Of a stretch of DNA of 64,000 nucleotides, positions 9,333 through 17,284 are shown piece by piece; positions within the stretch are counted from its first letter, which is position 1; each line of letters starts with the position of its first letter. The translations under genes and the position numbers were made by a program. The notes beneath the pieces are model-generated. The model saw only the letters and a list, made by a program, of their open reading frames with translations. It made no database searches and had not been told where the DNA came from. Location: the NCBI GenBank assembly GCA_965267505.1, contig OZ254081.1:1116001-1180000 (forward strand). The letters run 5' to 3'. The DNA is from JANQHS01 sp965267505 (lineage in GTDB: Bacteria; Bacteroidota; Bacteroidia; Cytophagales; CCMP332).

Positions 9333-9811
9333 AAGTAATTGTTGATTTTGGTAAAGAGGGATTCCTTATCAAATTCTCCCTCCTTAAAACTATTGATTCC
9401 TTTTTGATGATTCAAAAATAAAGTTGCGGGAATGGCTCCACTCCATTTGTCGGATACCTGATCAATCCACGAATCATAATCGATATCATCAATAAGGATA
9501 ACCTCAGATTCGATTCCCTTCTTTTTAAGAAAAGGGATAACTCTTTTTTCAAGATTCGAGCTGAAGTCAAGACTAGCCAGAACAAGTTTGAATTTCTTTG
9601 CCGAGAATTCTTTTTCGGCTTCCAGGAAGTAGGGCATTTCTTCAATACATGGCTTGCACCAGGTTGCCCAAAAGTTAATCACATAGAGTGTATCCGATTC
9701 TCCCTGCAGATAACTGTTCTTGAACTCAGGAAATTTCATTACCTCCACCTGGGCCTTTCCCAATTCTGGAATTGTTAATAAAACGAGTGATATAATAATT
9801 GAAAACCTCAT
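9329..9811 (-). CDS. TlpA-like periplasmic thioredoxin
   Basis: A thioredoxin-fold protein of about 160 residues. The chosen start is the ATG at 9811 (MRFSIIISLVL), which gives a proper signal peptide; the longer frame to 9844 adds an 11-residue charged extension. The active site is WCKPC in WATWCKPCIEEMP, and the cis-Pro loop is in GAIPATLFL. TlpA/ResA-type proteins reduce disulfides in the periplasm, for example in cytochrome c maturation. It is coupled to the AhpC/TSA-like gene downstream. Upstream lies an intergenic region with DnaA-box-like sequences. Confidence 0.88.
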   Translation of the reverse strand: MRFSIIISLVLLTIPELGKAQVEVMKFPEFKNSYLQGESDTLYVINFWATWCKPCIEEMPYFLEAEKEFSAKKFKLVLASLDFSSNLEKRVIPFLKKKGIESEVILIDDIDYDSWIDQVSDKWSGAIPATLFLNHQKGINSFKEGEFDKESLFTKINNYL

Positions 9812-9854
9812 GGGCGAAATACAGTTAGGTTTTTTCCTATGCAAAAATCAGACC

Positions 9855-9919
9855 TTATCAACATTGGGAGTCCGTCCATTGTGGATAACCATGTTCGCAA
9901 ACCAAAGTACTGTGGAAAA
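9855..9919. promoter_or_regulatory. Cluster of three DnaA-box-like 9-mers
   Basis: In the 109-bp gap 9812-9920 there are three 9-mers matching the DnaA box: TTATCCACA on the minus strand (9880-9888, exact to the E. coli consensus TTATNCACA), TTTTCCACA on the minus strand (9911-9919, one change) and TTATCAACA on the plus strand (9855-9863, one change). The two minus-strand boxes start 31 bp apart, close to three helical turns. This may be a DnaA-bound regulatory site or a replication-origin remnant or part; chance is possible. No dnaA gene is near. Confidence 0.35.
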
Positions 9920-9920
9920 C

Positions 9921-11696
9921 TCAATGAAGGTCCTGAGTTTGTTTGATCTTGCTCCTGTACGCATTAAAGATTCGTGATTTGGACAGAAAGCCAACGTATT
10001 TATCTTCCTTTATCACAGGTAAATTCCAGGCCCCGGTAATTTCAAATTTTTGCATCACAGATTCCATTGACTCCTCCGGGGTCACCTTTGCGGGGGGGCT
10101 ATTCATCAATTCTTTAACAAGAACAGATTCCTGTGCCTCCCTGTCAAACATGATCTTTCTGATATCGTCCAGTGTTACTATTCCGACCAAACCTCCTTCC
10201 TCATCAACAACAGGAAAGATATTTCTTTTGGACTTGCTTACCTCCTGAACCAGGTCGGCTAATCTTGAATCTGGGTGGATGGTATGAAGATCCTTTTCGA
10301 TCAGGAAATTCATTTTCATCAGACTAAGGACATGGCGGTCCTTATCGTTTTTGATCAGCTCCCCTCTTTGGATCAGTCTTTTTGTATAAAGAGAATGAGG
10401 CTCAAAATAACTAGCGGTTAAATAAGAAAGAGCCGAAACGATCATCAAAGGGACGAACAGGGTGTACCCATCCGTAATCTCAGCAATAATAAATATCGAA
10501 GTCAATGGAGAATACTGGACTCCACTGAGTAAACCACACATCCCCACCAAGAGAAAATTATTTTGAGAGAGAGGGCTTCCTTCAGAAAGCTGATTTGCAA
10601 GTCCTGAAAAAGCAAAGCCCAAATACCCTCCTGCTACCATTGAAGGCGCAAAAATTCCCCCAGAGCCTCCTGCACCAATTGTAATAGCCGAGGCGATCGG
10701 TTTTAGGAATACCAGAGCCACCATGAATATCAAGATGAAAGTTTCATCCTCTATCCTGGAAAAGAAAAGAGAATCGTACAGAATTCCATAAGCCTCTGAG
10801 GATGCCAGGGTTTTAATTCCAAGATATCCCTCACCATAGATTGGAGGAAAGATGAAAATAATCAACCCAAGAAGGATTCCTCCGACAAATGGCCTGGCCT
10901 TGGAAGACATATCTTTTAATCTTCCTTCTACATTCATTACTGACCTCGAAAAATAAACCGAGATCAAACCACAAAGCACTCCAAGGCCTATGTAGTAAGG
11001 TAATTCCTGAAGTGTATTCGCATCGGTAAGAGGGATCGAAAACAACAATTCTTCTCCGACAAGGACCTTAGCAACCAGGGTCGCCGTAACAGAGCTAATA
11101 AGCAATGGGATGAAAGAATTGATAGTGATGTTGGTTAGAAGGATCTCCATTGCGAAGATCACCCCTGCGATCGGAGCGTTAAAGATCGCGGCTATCCCAC
11201 CTGCCGCTCCACAACCTATCATCAAACTTCTGGTCCGTTGATTCAGGTGCATCAATCGAGTGAGATTCGATCCTATGGCTGAACCTGTCAATGCAATAGG
11301 TGCCTCCAATCCTACCGATCCTCCGAAGCCTACTGTAAAGGTGCTGGAGATCATTCGGGAGTAGATCTTTGATTCAGAAATTATTCCAGATTTCTGCGAA
11401 ATAGAATGAATGATATCAGTGATCCCGTGGCCCGATACATCCTTGAATAATTTTGTATTCAGCAATACTGTTATCAGGATCCCCAATAGAGGAAAACCCA
11501 AATACCAGTAATTTGCATATTGGTAATCAAATCCTTGGGTAAGAAAGGTTTGAACCAGGTGGACAGTACTTTTTAGTGTTACCGCTGCCAGCCCTGCAAA
11601 CAAGCCAACAAAGGTTGCAAGGATGTAGATGAAATTCTTTTCAGGAACGTATTTTAACCTCCAAAAAAGGAGTTGGCCGTGCAGGCGTTGAAACAT
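9921..11696 (-). CDS. ClC-family chloride channel/antiporter with CBS pair
   Basis: A 591-residue membrane protein of the voltage-gated chloride channel family. The anion-pathway motifs are GFGGSVGLEAPIALTGS (gating Glu in GLEAP), FNAPIAGVIFAMEI and GAGGSGGIFAPSMVAGG, followed by SPLTSIFIIAEIT. Two cytoplasmic CBS domains follow (about 465-520 and 530-585; VDEEGGLVGIVTLDDI and VIKEDKYVGFLSKSRI). Channel versus proton exchanger is not settled. Only 5 bp separate its ATG from a Bacteroidota -7 element, so the mRNA may be leaderless. Downstream in the same direction are the two thioredoxin genes. Confidence 0.93.
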   Translation of the reverse strand: MFQRLHGQLLFWRLKYVPEKNFIYILATFVGLFAGLAAVTLKSTVHLVQTFLTQGFDYQYANYWYLGFPLLGILITVLLNTKLFKDVSGHGITDIIHSISQKSGIISESKIYSRMISSTFTVGFGGSVGLEAPIALTGSAIGSNLTRLMHLNQRTRSLMIGCGAAGGIAAIFNAPIAGVIFAMEILLTNITINSFIPLLISSVTATLVAKVLVGEELLFSIPLTDANTLQELPYYIGLGVLCGLISVYFSRSVMNVEGRLKDMSSKARPFVGGILLGLIIFIFPPIYGEGYLGIKTLASSEAYGILYDSLFFSRIEDETFILIFMVALVFLKPIASAITIGAGGSGGIFAPSMVAGGYLGFAFSGLANQLSEGSPLSQNNFLLVGMCGLLSGVQYSPLTSIFIIAEITDGYTLFVPLMIVSALSYLTASYFEPHSLYTKRLIQRGELIKNDKDRHVLSLMKMNFLIEKDLHTIHPDSRLADLVQEVSKSKRNIFPVVDEEGGLVGIVTLDDIRKIMFDREAQESVLVKELMNSPPAKVTPEESMESVMQKFEITGAWNLPVIKEDKYVGFLSKSRIFNAYRSKIKQTQDLH

Positions 11697-11701
11697 GGCC
11701 G

Positions 11702-11709
11702 CAAAAATA
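11702..11709 (-). promoter_or_regulatory. Bacteroidota -7 element, ClC gene
   Basis: On the minus strand TATTTTTG matches TAnnTTTG exactly. It ends 5 bp before the ClC ATG, so initiation would fall at or next to the start codon. No well-spaced -33 TTG is evident. Confidence 0.45.
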
Positions 11710-11750
11710 AAATATAAAGAGCCTAGAAATTTTTAAATCGGTCTAGAATT

Positions 11751-12704
11751 ATGAATTCTAAAGAATATTTCAAGGATAACAGAGTCTGCAAGACTTTTAA
11801 CATTGAATTTCCTTTGATCCAGGCGGGAATGATATGGTGTAGTGGGTGGAGGTTAGCCAGTGCAGTAAGCAATTGTGGTGGACTTGGAATAATCGGTTCG
11901 GGGTCGATGTATCCGGAGGTTCTCCAAGAACACATTTCAAAATTTAAGAAAGCTTCAGATAAGCCTTTTGCTGTCAATCTTCCTCTTCTATATCCCCAGA
12001 TTAAAGATCATGTTCAAATTATCTTGGATGAAAAGGTCCCAGTCGTATTTACAAGTGCTGGGAATCCTAAATCATATACAGAATTATTCAAATCGAATGG
12101 AGTGAAGGTCTGTCATGTGGTTTCCTCCCTAAAGTTCGCCTTGAAAAGCCAGGAATCAGGAGTCGATGCCGTTGTGGGAGAAGGTTTTGAAGCCGGCGGA
12201 CATAATGGAAGAGAAGAGACTACCACCCTATGCCTGATCCCTTCCATAAGCCAGGAATTAGAAGTTCCGGTTATTGCTGCTGGAGGAATTGCTTCGGGGA
12301 AGGCAATGTTGGCCGCTTTTGCTTTAGGGGCAGAGGGAGTTCAAGTTGGCAGTAGGTTTGCATCCACCAAAGAATCCTCAGCTCATGATGCTTTTAAGAA
12401 AAAAATCGTAGAGACCGGTGAAGGCGGAACAGAACTTTCCCTAAAAGAGCTCACGCCGGTAAGGATGATAAAGAATGAGTTTTACCAAAAAGTTATTGCG
12501 GCTCAGGAACGTGGAGCTTCAAGGCAAGAGTTGGAAGAATTATTGGGAAGAGGTAGGGCTAAAAAAGGAATGTTTGAAGGAGAATTGGATGAAGGCGAAT
12601 TGGAAATTGGTCAAATAGCGTCAATGATCAATAATATTCCTTCAGCCAAAGAGGTATTTGAGGACATTATTAGTGACTTCCTAGAAACCCGCGAAAAATT
12701 ATAG
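11751..12704 (+). CDS. Nitronate monooxygenase family flavoprotein
   Basis: A 317-residue TIM-barrel FMN enzyme of the nitronate monooxygenase (2-nitropropane dioxygenase) / FabK superfamily. Visible are the N-terminal FMN-loop LIQAGMIWCSGW, the catalytic-His motif FEAGGHNGREE and the phosphate-binding AAGGIASGKAM...GVQVGSRF. NMO oxidises toxic nitronates; FabK-type enoyl reductases share the fold, but the His in AGGH favours NMO-type. It is a single plus-strand gene, divergent from the ClC gene and convergent with the following secreted protein; a terminator lies between. Confidence 0.87.
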   Translation: MNSKEYFKDNRVCKTFNIEFPLIQAGMIWCSGWRLASAVSNCGGLGIIGSGSMYPEVLQEHISKFKKASDKPFAVNLPLLYPQIKDHVQIILDEKVPVVFTSAGNPKSYTELFKSNGVKVCHVVSSLKFALKSQESGVDAVVGEGFEAGGHNGREETTTLCLIPSISQELEVPVIAAGGIASGKAMLAAFALGAEGVQVGSRFASTKESSAHDAFKKKIVETGEGGTELSLKELTPVRMIKNEFYQKVIAAQERGASRQELEELLGRGRAKKGMFEGELDEGELEIGQIASMINNIPSAKEVFEDIISDFLETREKL

Positions 12705-12705
12705 T

Positions 12706-12736
12706 AAAAAAAAGCCCGCCTTTCTCAAGACGGGCC
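12706..12736 (-). terminator. Intrinsic terminator
   Basis: Read on the minus strand, GCCCGTC pairs with GGCGGGC (7 bp, one G-U) over an 8-nt loop and is followed by a run of T. It ends the gene at 12755-13255 and lies between convergent genes, so it may also stop plus-strand transcription weakly. Confidence 0.8.
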
Positions 12737-12754
12737 ATTACCTGTTTAACGTCC

Positions 12755-13255
12755 CTATTTCTTAAGGTTCGTCGATAAATACTTGGTAAAATGTTCTCTT
12801 GACATTTTTTGGAAATCCTCTGCTTTCCTTTCAATCGAAAGATGTTCTCCTTCAATATCCATAGCATTTATCTCATAGTTTCTTAGGTCTTCAAGATCCT
12901 CTGGGTCGATCATGAAATAAAGGTCGTACTCAGCATGGCGGTTCACCTTGCCACCAAATTTTCCTTTGTTATCAACCATCTCTCCACAATTAGGAGAATC
13001 TTCAAGCAAACAGTCAACCTCAGCTCCGTTGCTCAAATAGAAAATCAAACCTGTACTGTCATTGATGCAGCCCAGGTCATAAAGAGTGTGAAGTTCGACT
13101 CTAATGTATTTTGCTCCACCCTTATCATATAGGGTCATGTCGATTTTAGCATGATGCCCGTGAATAGGAAGGGGTTCAGCAACGGCAGTCATCTCAGCTT
13201 GAGCCATTGCGGTAAAGGGTGCGAGAAAAACAAACAGTAATAAATACTTTTTCAT
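12755..13255 (-). CDS. Secreted protein of unknown function
   Basis: A 166-residue product with a clear signal peptide (MKKYLLLFVFLAPFTAMAQ); the ATG at 13255 was preferred to the one at 13270 because it places Lys-Lys at the n-region. The mature part is acidic, begins with His-rich PIHGHHAKID, and has three cysteines (GCINDS, DCLLED, NCGEM) that could form disulfides. I recognise no family. A strong terminator follows it on its own strand, so it is probably a single-gene transcript. Confidence 0.75.
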   Translation of the reverse strand: MKKYLLLFVFLAPFTAMAQAEMTAVAEPLPIHGHHAKIDMTLYDKGGAKYIRVELHTLYDLGCINDSTGLIFYLSNGAEVDCLLEDSPNCGEMVDNKGKFGGKVNRHAEYDLYFMIDPEDLEDLRNYEINAMDIEGEHLSIERKAEDFQKMSREHFTKYLSTNLKK

Positions 13256-13338
13256 ATCAAGTGTGTTCATATGTTGGCCAAAAATAGCAATTATTCGATA
13301 TCCAAAACCCGTGCCAATTGTCTAAGTACTCTTCAATA

Positions 13339-13827
13339 TCATTTTAAACTATTTGAAGAATCGATAACCTTTTTTGCCAGCTCTTCTTTGAATTTTTCCA
13401 GTTTTTCATATACCGAAGTATCTTGAATTCCAATGATCTGAGCCGCCAAAATACCAGCATTTTCCGCCCCATTTAAGGCAACAGTCGCCACGGGTACTCC
13501 AGCTGGCATTTGCAGAATTGAGAGTACGGAGTCCCATCCGTCAATGCTATTTCTCGATTTTACCGGCACCCCAATAACCGGTAAGGTGGAGTAAGAAGCG
13601 ACCATACCCGGCAAGTGGGCTGCTCCCCCAGCTCCAGCGATAATGGCTTTTATTCCCCTCCTTGCTGCATTTTTTCCATACTCAGACATCTTATCAGGTG
13701 TCCTGTGAGCGGAAACGATGTCGATCTCATATTCAACTCCCATCTTATCCAGGAACTGAGCAGCTTTCTCCATAACTTCAAGGTCCGATTTGCTACCCAT
13801 TATGATCCCTACTTGTGGATTACTCAT
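13339..13827 (-). CDS. purE: N5-carboxyaminoimidazole ribonucleotide mutase
   Basis: PurE class I converts N5-CAIR to CAIR in purine synthesis. The 162-residue protein contains the family motif IIMGSKSDLEVMEKA, SAHRTPDKMSEYG and AGAGGAAHLPGMVASYSTLPVIGVPV, which define the substrate pocket. Length is typical of the bacterial mutase. It overlaps purK by 4 bp (stop/start), the usual purK-purE coupling, so the two steps are co-expressed. Confidence 0.97.
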   Translation of the reverse strand: MSNPQVGIIMGSKSDLEVMEKAAQFLDKMGVEYEIDIVSAHRTPDKMSEYGKNAARRGIKAIIAGAGGAAHLPGMVASYSTLPVIGVPVKSRNSIDGWDSVLSILQMPAGVPVATVALNGAENAGILAAQIIGIQDTSVYEKLEKFKEELAKKVIDSSNSLK

Positions 13828-14957
13828 GATCTTACAATTAAGGTGCTTTTAATCTTATCTATCTTCATTTTCAGTTCCTCTCGAGAAGAACCAAGAACAG
13901 TTACATGGCCCATTTTTCTAAAAGGCTTGGTAACTTTCTTTCCATAAAGGTGGATATAGGCTCCTTGGATTCCAAGTACCTCTTCAATTCCCTGATATAC
14001 TGCATCCCCAGAAAAGCCCTCAGCACCCAATATGTTGATCATCGCAGAAGGGCTTCTCAACGAGCAGTCCCCCAGTGGCAATCCAAGAATTGATCTAAGG
14101 TGTTGGTCATATTGTGAAGAATGATTCCCTTCTATGGTTTGATGTCCTGAATTATGAGGGCGTGGTGCAAGCTCATTAACCCAAATAGAACCATCTTGGT
14201 TAAGGAACATTTCAACTGCCATAATTCCAACAAGATCCAATTCTTCAGCAAGGGATCTGGCTAATTCCAATGCTTTCTGTTCTGTCTCGGGTGCTACCTC
14301 GGCTGGAGAAAGTAAATAATCCACCAGGTTAGCACGAGGATCGAAGACCATTTCCACCGTAGGAAAACATTCTACCTGCCCGGACCCATTTCGGCAAACA
14401 ACAACCGATAGCTCCTTTTCCATGTTCGCTTTTTTTTCAATTATTCCAGGGGCGTCAAAACATCGATCCAGATCGGCATCAGTTTCAATGAGCTCGACCC
14501 CACGACCATCATAACCTCCAACAGCTATTTTGTTGACAAAAGGAAGGCTGGCTTTTTCTAAAAGATCTTTTTTGTCCTGAACTTTTTGGAATGGGGCCGT
14601 AGGGAATCCCTTCGATTCAAAAAATTCCTTTTGCAAGATCTTGTTTTGAACCATTTTTATAATCTCAGGGGAAGGAGAAATTTCTTTTCCCAATTCCCTC
14701 AATTTCTTCAGCCCTTCAACGCTTACCCTCTCAATTTCAATGGTAATTAAGTCCAGATCTTTTCCAAACTCTACCACAGTATCTGAATCTGTCAACTCCC
14801 CTACCCTGAAAGAATTACCAAGATTTTTACACGGCGCGTTTGGGTCCGGGTCTAGAAAATTCAATTCTATGTCAAGTGGAATACTAGCCTCAAACAGCAT
14901 TCTCCCCAATTGACCTCCTCCTAAAATTCCTATTCTAGAACTTCTGCTTTTCTTCAT
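13824..14957 (-). CDS. purK: N5-carboxyaminoimidazole ribonucleotide synthase
   Basis: PurK is the ATP-grasp ligase that makes N5-CAIR from AIR, bicarbonate and ATP. From the ATG at 14957 the product is 377 residues: N-terminal RIGILGGGQLGRMLFEA, ATP-grasp NKIAVGGYDGRGVE, and the C-terminal VNELAPRPHNSGHQTIEG and MGHVTVLG motifs. The open frame continues upstream to 15062, but that extension merely translates tRNA-His and its terminator, so the start was set after them. The ATG lies only about 20 bp downstream of the tRNA terminator hairpin, leaving little room for a separate promoter. Confidence 0.96.
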   Translation of the reverse strand: MKKSRSSRIGILGGGQLGRMLFEASIPLDIELNFLDPDPNAPCKNLGNSFRVGELTDSDTVVEFGKDLDLITIEIERVSVEGLKKLRELGKEISPSPEIIKMVQNKILQKEFFESKGFPTAPFQKVQDKKDLLEKASLPFVNKIAVGGYDGRGVELIETDADLDRCFDAPGIIEKKANMEKELSVVVCRNGSGQVECFPTVEMVFDPRANLVDYLLSPAEVAPETEQKALELARSLAEELDLVGIMAVEMFLNQDGSIWVNELAPRPHNSGHQTIEGNHSSQYDQHLRSILGLPLGDCSLRSPSAMINILGAEGFSGDAVYQGIEEVLGIQGAYIHLYGKKVTKPFRKMGHVTVLGSSREELKMKIDKIKSTLIVRS

Positions 14958-14968
14958 TCGATCTGGGA

Positions 14969-15002
14969 TAAAACAAAGATCCCCGCAATTGAGCGGGGAT
15001 CT
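14969..15002 (-). terminator. Intrinsic terminator of tRNA-His, in the purK leader
   Basis: A perfect 10-bp inverted repeat (AGATCCCCGC / GCGGGGATCT, 14977-14986 with 14993-15002, 6-nt loop) followed on the minus strand by TTTGTTTT. It should end the tRNA-His transcript and sits directly before purK. Confidence 0.8.
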
Positions 15003-15020
15003 ACGGAAATTCCGTTCGCG

Positions 15021-15095
15021 GGTGGCTGATGGGATTTGAACCCACGACCCTCGGATCCACAAACCGATACTCTAACCAACTGAGCTACAGCCACC
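15021..15095 (-). tRNA. tRNA-His (GTG)
   Basis: The minus strand folds as a tRNA: acceptor GTGGCTG/CAGCCAC, D-arm GCTCAGTTGGTTAGAG, anticodon loop TTGTGGA with GTG, and T-arm GTGGGTTCAAATCCCAT. The extra G at position -1 opposite C73, the tRNA-His identity element, is encoded. CCA is not encoded. The base pair 31-39 is U-U, an unusual closing mismatch of the anticodon stem. Confidence 0.95.
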
Positions 15096-15106
15096 ATAAA
15101 GGGCTG

Positions 15107-15114
15107 CAAAGGTA
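15107..15114 (-). promoter_or_regulatory. Bacteroidota -7 element, tRNA-His
   Basis: TACCTTTG on the minus strand matches TAnnTTTG exactly and lies 11 bp before the tRNA 5' end, a suitable distance. A -33 TTG at ideal spacing is not seen. Confidence 0.55.
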
Positions 15115-15156
15115 GCTTAGTACGTTCTATTTTACCATAGCTCCAAGAAAAAAAGG

Positions 15157-16506
15157 TTAATCTCTGGAGAGAAAAGAGGCATAACTAAAAATGTACAGAT
15201 AACAAATCACGGGAAGAAGGAGACTTGTGATAAGGGAAAATTGATCAGCAAGTAAACCCATCATTAAAGGCACCAATGCACCCCCCAGGATTGCCATTAC
15301 CAATAGAGATGATCCTTGGGATGTATATTTTCCGAGGCCCTTAATGGAAAGTGAGAAAAGGTTTGGCCACATTATTGAATTAAATAGGCCAATTGAAATT
15401 ATTGCCCAAAGTGCTAGGTCGGACCCTATGAAAATCGAAAACAAAAGCAATAGGATAATGGCCAGGCTAAATATTGAAAGGGTCTTTCTTTCTTGCCCCT
15501 GGCCTAGCAAAAAGAATCCAAATGAAAGTAAGGTCATAAAGACGAAAAGAAGAAATTTTTCAACCGGAATGCCTCCTTTAACAAGGTTTGCAATCAAGAT
15601 TACAACAAGAGCGAGTGCCATGTAAAGGGACGCTTTCAAAATTTTCTTGGCACCTAATTCTCCTTTCATGAAAACCGATCCACCAAATCTACCTATCATC
15701 AAGCCCCCCCAATAAAGACTTAAATAGTCGCTTGCTAGCTCCTCTTTCATTCCCCCAAATTCTTCTAAACCCAAAAGATTTACGACTATGCTACCAATTC
15801 CAACCTCCGCTCCTACATAACAGAAGATGCCAATAATTCCCCACTTTAAATTGGGAAAGCTCAAGGCGGAAAAACCTTGTTTAAAAGATTCCTCATTTTT
15901 CCATGATGGAATATTCAAGAACCTAAAAATCAAAGCAACAGAGAGGAATATTAGTCCAACAAAGAAATAAGGATAGGCTACGGCATCAATTCCTGAAAAA
16001 AGGTTAAAAATCACCAGGCCCCCGATCAAGGGACCCATGGTAGTCCCCAGGGAATTAAACCCCTGTGCGAGATTTAGTCTTGAGCTTGCATTCTCAGGTC
16101 CTCCAGAGATCAGAACAAATGGATTTGCAGCTATTTGTAAAAGGGTAAATCCAAATCCAAGGACCATCAGCCCCAAAAGAAACATATAATAGCTATCAGC
16201 CAAGCCTGCCGGGTAAAAGATTAAGCAGCCGAGAGCCGAGATCAATAGTCCATATATGATCCCATCCTTATAACCGATGCGATTTATGGGATCCCCAGAT
16301 GTTTTGGAGAGAAGAAAATAGATAAGGGATCCAGTGAAATATGACCCAAAAAAAGAGGTTTGAACCAGCATAGATTCAAAAAAATCTAGCTCGTAATGAC
16401 TCCTTAGGAAGGGGATTAGAATGTCATTCAGTACGGTCATAAATCCCCACAAGAAGAATAAAAAAGTCATGGAGATCATAACCCTGTTGTTAGCAGAATC
16501 AGTCAC
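15157..16506 (-). CDS. FucP/GluP-type sugar MFS transporter
   Basis: A 449-residue major facilitator with about 12 membrane segments. The family hallmark is present: LLQIAANPFVLISGGPENAS followed by RLNLAQGFNSLGTTMGPLIGG, as in L-fucose and glucose/galactose proton symporters. A sugar substrate is expected but cannot be named. The start is GTG at 16506, immediately after the stop of the upstream membrane gene; an internal ATG at codon 10 is an alternative. The two genes form a minus-strand unit. Confidence 0.9.
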   Translation of the reverse strand: MTDSANNRVMISMTFLFFLWGFMTVLNDILIPFLRSHYELDFFESMLVQTSFFGSYFTGSLIYFLLSKTSGDPINRIGYKDGIIYGLLISALGCLIFYPAGLADSYYMFLLGLMVLGFGFTLLQIAANPFVLISGGPENASSRLNLAQGFNSLGTTMGPLIGGLVIFNLFSGIDAVAYPYFFVGLIFLSVALIFRFLNIPSWKNEESFKQGFSALSFPNLKWGIIGIFCYVGAEVGIGSIVVNLLGLEEFGGMKEELASDYLSLYWGGLMIGRFGGSVFMKGELGAKKILKASLYMALALVVILIANLVKGGIPVEKFLLFVFMTLLSFGFFLLGQGQERKTLSIFSLAIILLLLFSIFIGSDLALWAIISIGLFNSIMWPNLFSLSIKGLGKYTSQGSSLLVMAILGGALVPLMMGLLADQFSLITSLLLPVICYLYIFSYASFLSRD

Positions 16507-17205
16507 TCAGTGAGCAGGTTTTTTGATTAACCTAAAAATTGAAATGGAATGAGCCAGAATGAAAACCGGAATAAAAAATCCCCAATGCCACAACCATGGG
16601 TATTTAAACCAAGTTGGGTTGGCTAAGAGAAATCCTTCCTTTTCCATACTTCCGATTGGGTATAGGCCTAAATAGAGCAACCAAACGAGAGAGAAAATCC
16701 CAAGAATATGAAAAGCAAAAGGATAGAATTTGCCCACTGAATGGTTCGAATAAAAATACATGGCTATCACGGGAGCAAGAAGGGCGAAAACCATATCCCC
16801 ATTGTACCCAAGAAAAGTCAGATCCGAACTCAGTAATCCCAGATTGACCATCCCATAAATGCAAAATTCCAGTGGCAATCTGAGCACCTGAAAAAAGGTC
16901 AGCCATTTATCTGGCAATAAATCTAGAGAATGCTTACTACCCAGAAACAACATTAGAAAAAATGAAAAATGGATAGCCGATATGGAAAAAAGGAAAGCTT
17001 GATAATCCCCAAGCCCTGAAAGGTGAAGATCTTTTGAAAATGCCAGGCCGATCATGAGAAGGGCGCAATAAAGTAACCAGATCAAAATTCTACTTCCTGC
17101 TCCCTTGCGTCCGGTAAATCCCCTTGAAATAATGAATACACCAGAAATAGGGATTGCAAGTGATACAGAATAAAATGTGATAGAAGTTGGATGGAATACT
17201 TCCAT
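16507..17205 (-). CDS. Polytopic membrane protein, unknown function
   Basis: A 232-residue hydrophobic protein with about seven predicted membrane helices (around 10-27, 40-56, 70-90, 102-125, 133-150, 160-182, 208-226) and few conserved polar motifs. I do not recognise its family. The stop codon is directly followed by the GTG of the FucP-type transporter, so it is likely co-transcribed and perhaps linked to transport. Confidence 0.7.
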   Translation of the reverse strand: MEVFHPTSITFYSVSLAIPISGVFIISRGFTGRKGAGSRILIWLLYCALLMIGLAFSKDLHLSGLGDYQAFLFSISAIHFSFFLMLFLGSKHSLDLLPDKWLTFFQVLRLPLEFCIYGMVNLGLLSSDLTFLGYNGDMVFALLAPVIAMYFYSNHSVGKFYPFAFHILGIFSLVWLLYLGLYPIGSMEKEGFLLANPTWFKYPWLWHWGFFIPVFILAHSISIFRLIKKPAH

Positions 17206-17284
17206 AATTTGCTACATGGGCGACAGCACTGTCAAGCTAAAGATCCGAGCTTCGCAATAATAGAACTAATTTGATAAATCTAGA

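Noticed and set aside
9720..9977. Plus-strand 85-codon frame across the DnaA-box gap
   Set aside because: It is antisense to tlpA-like and ClC genes with no protein-like features.
14958..15062. N-terminal extension of purK
   Set aside because: This frame only translates tRNA-His and its terminator; conserved PurK begins at the ATG at 14957.
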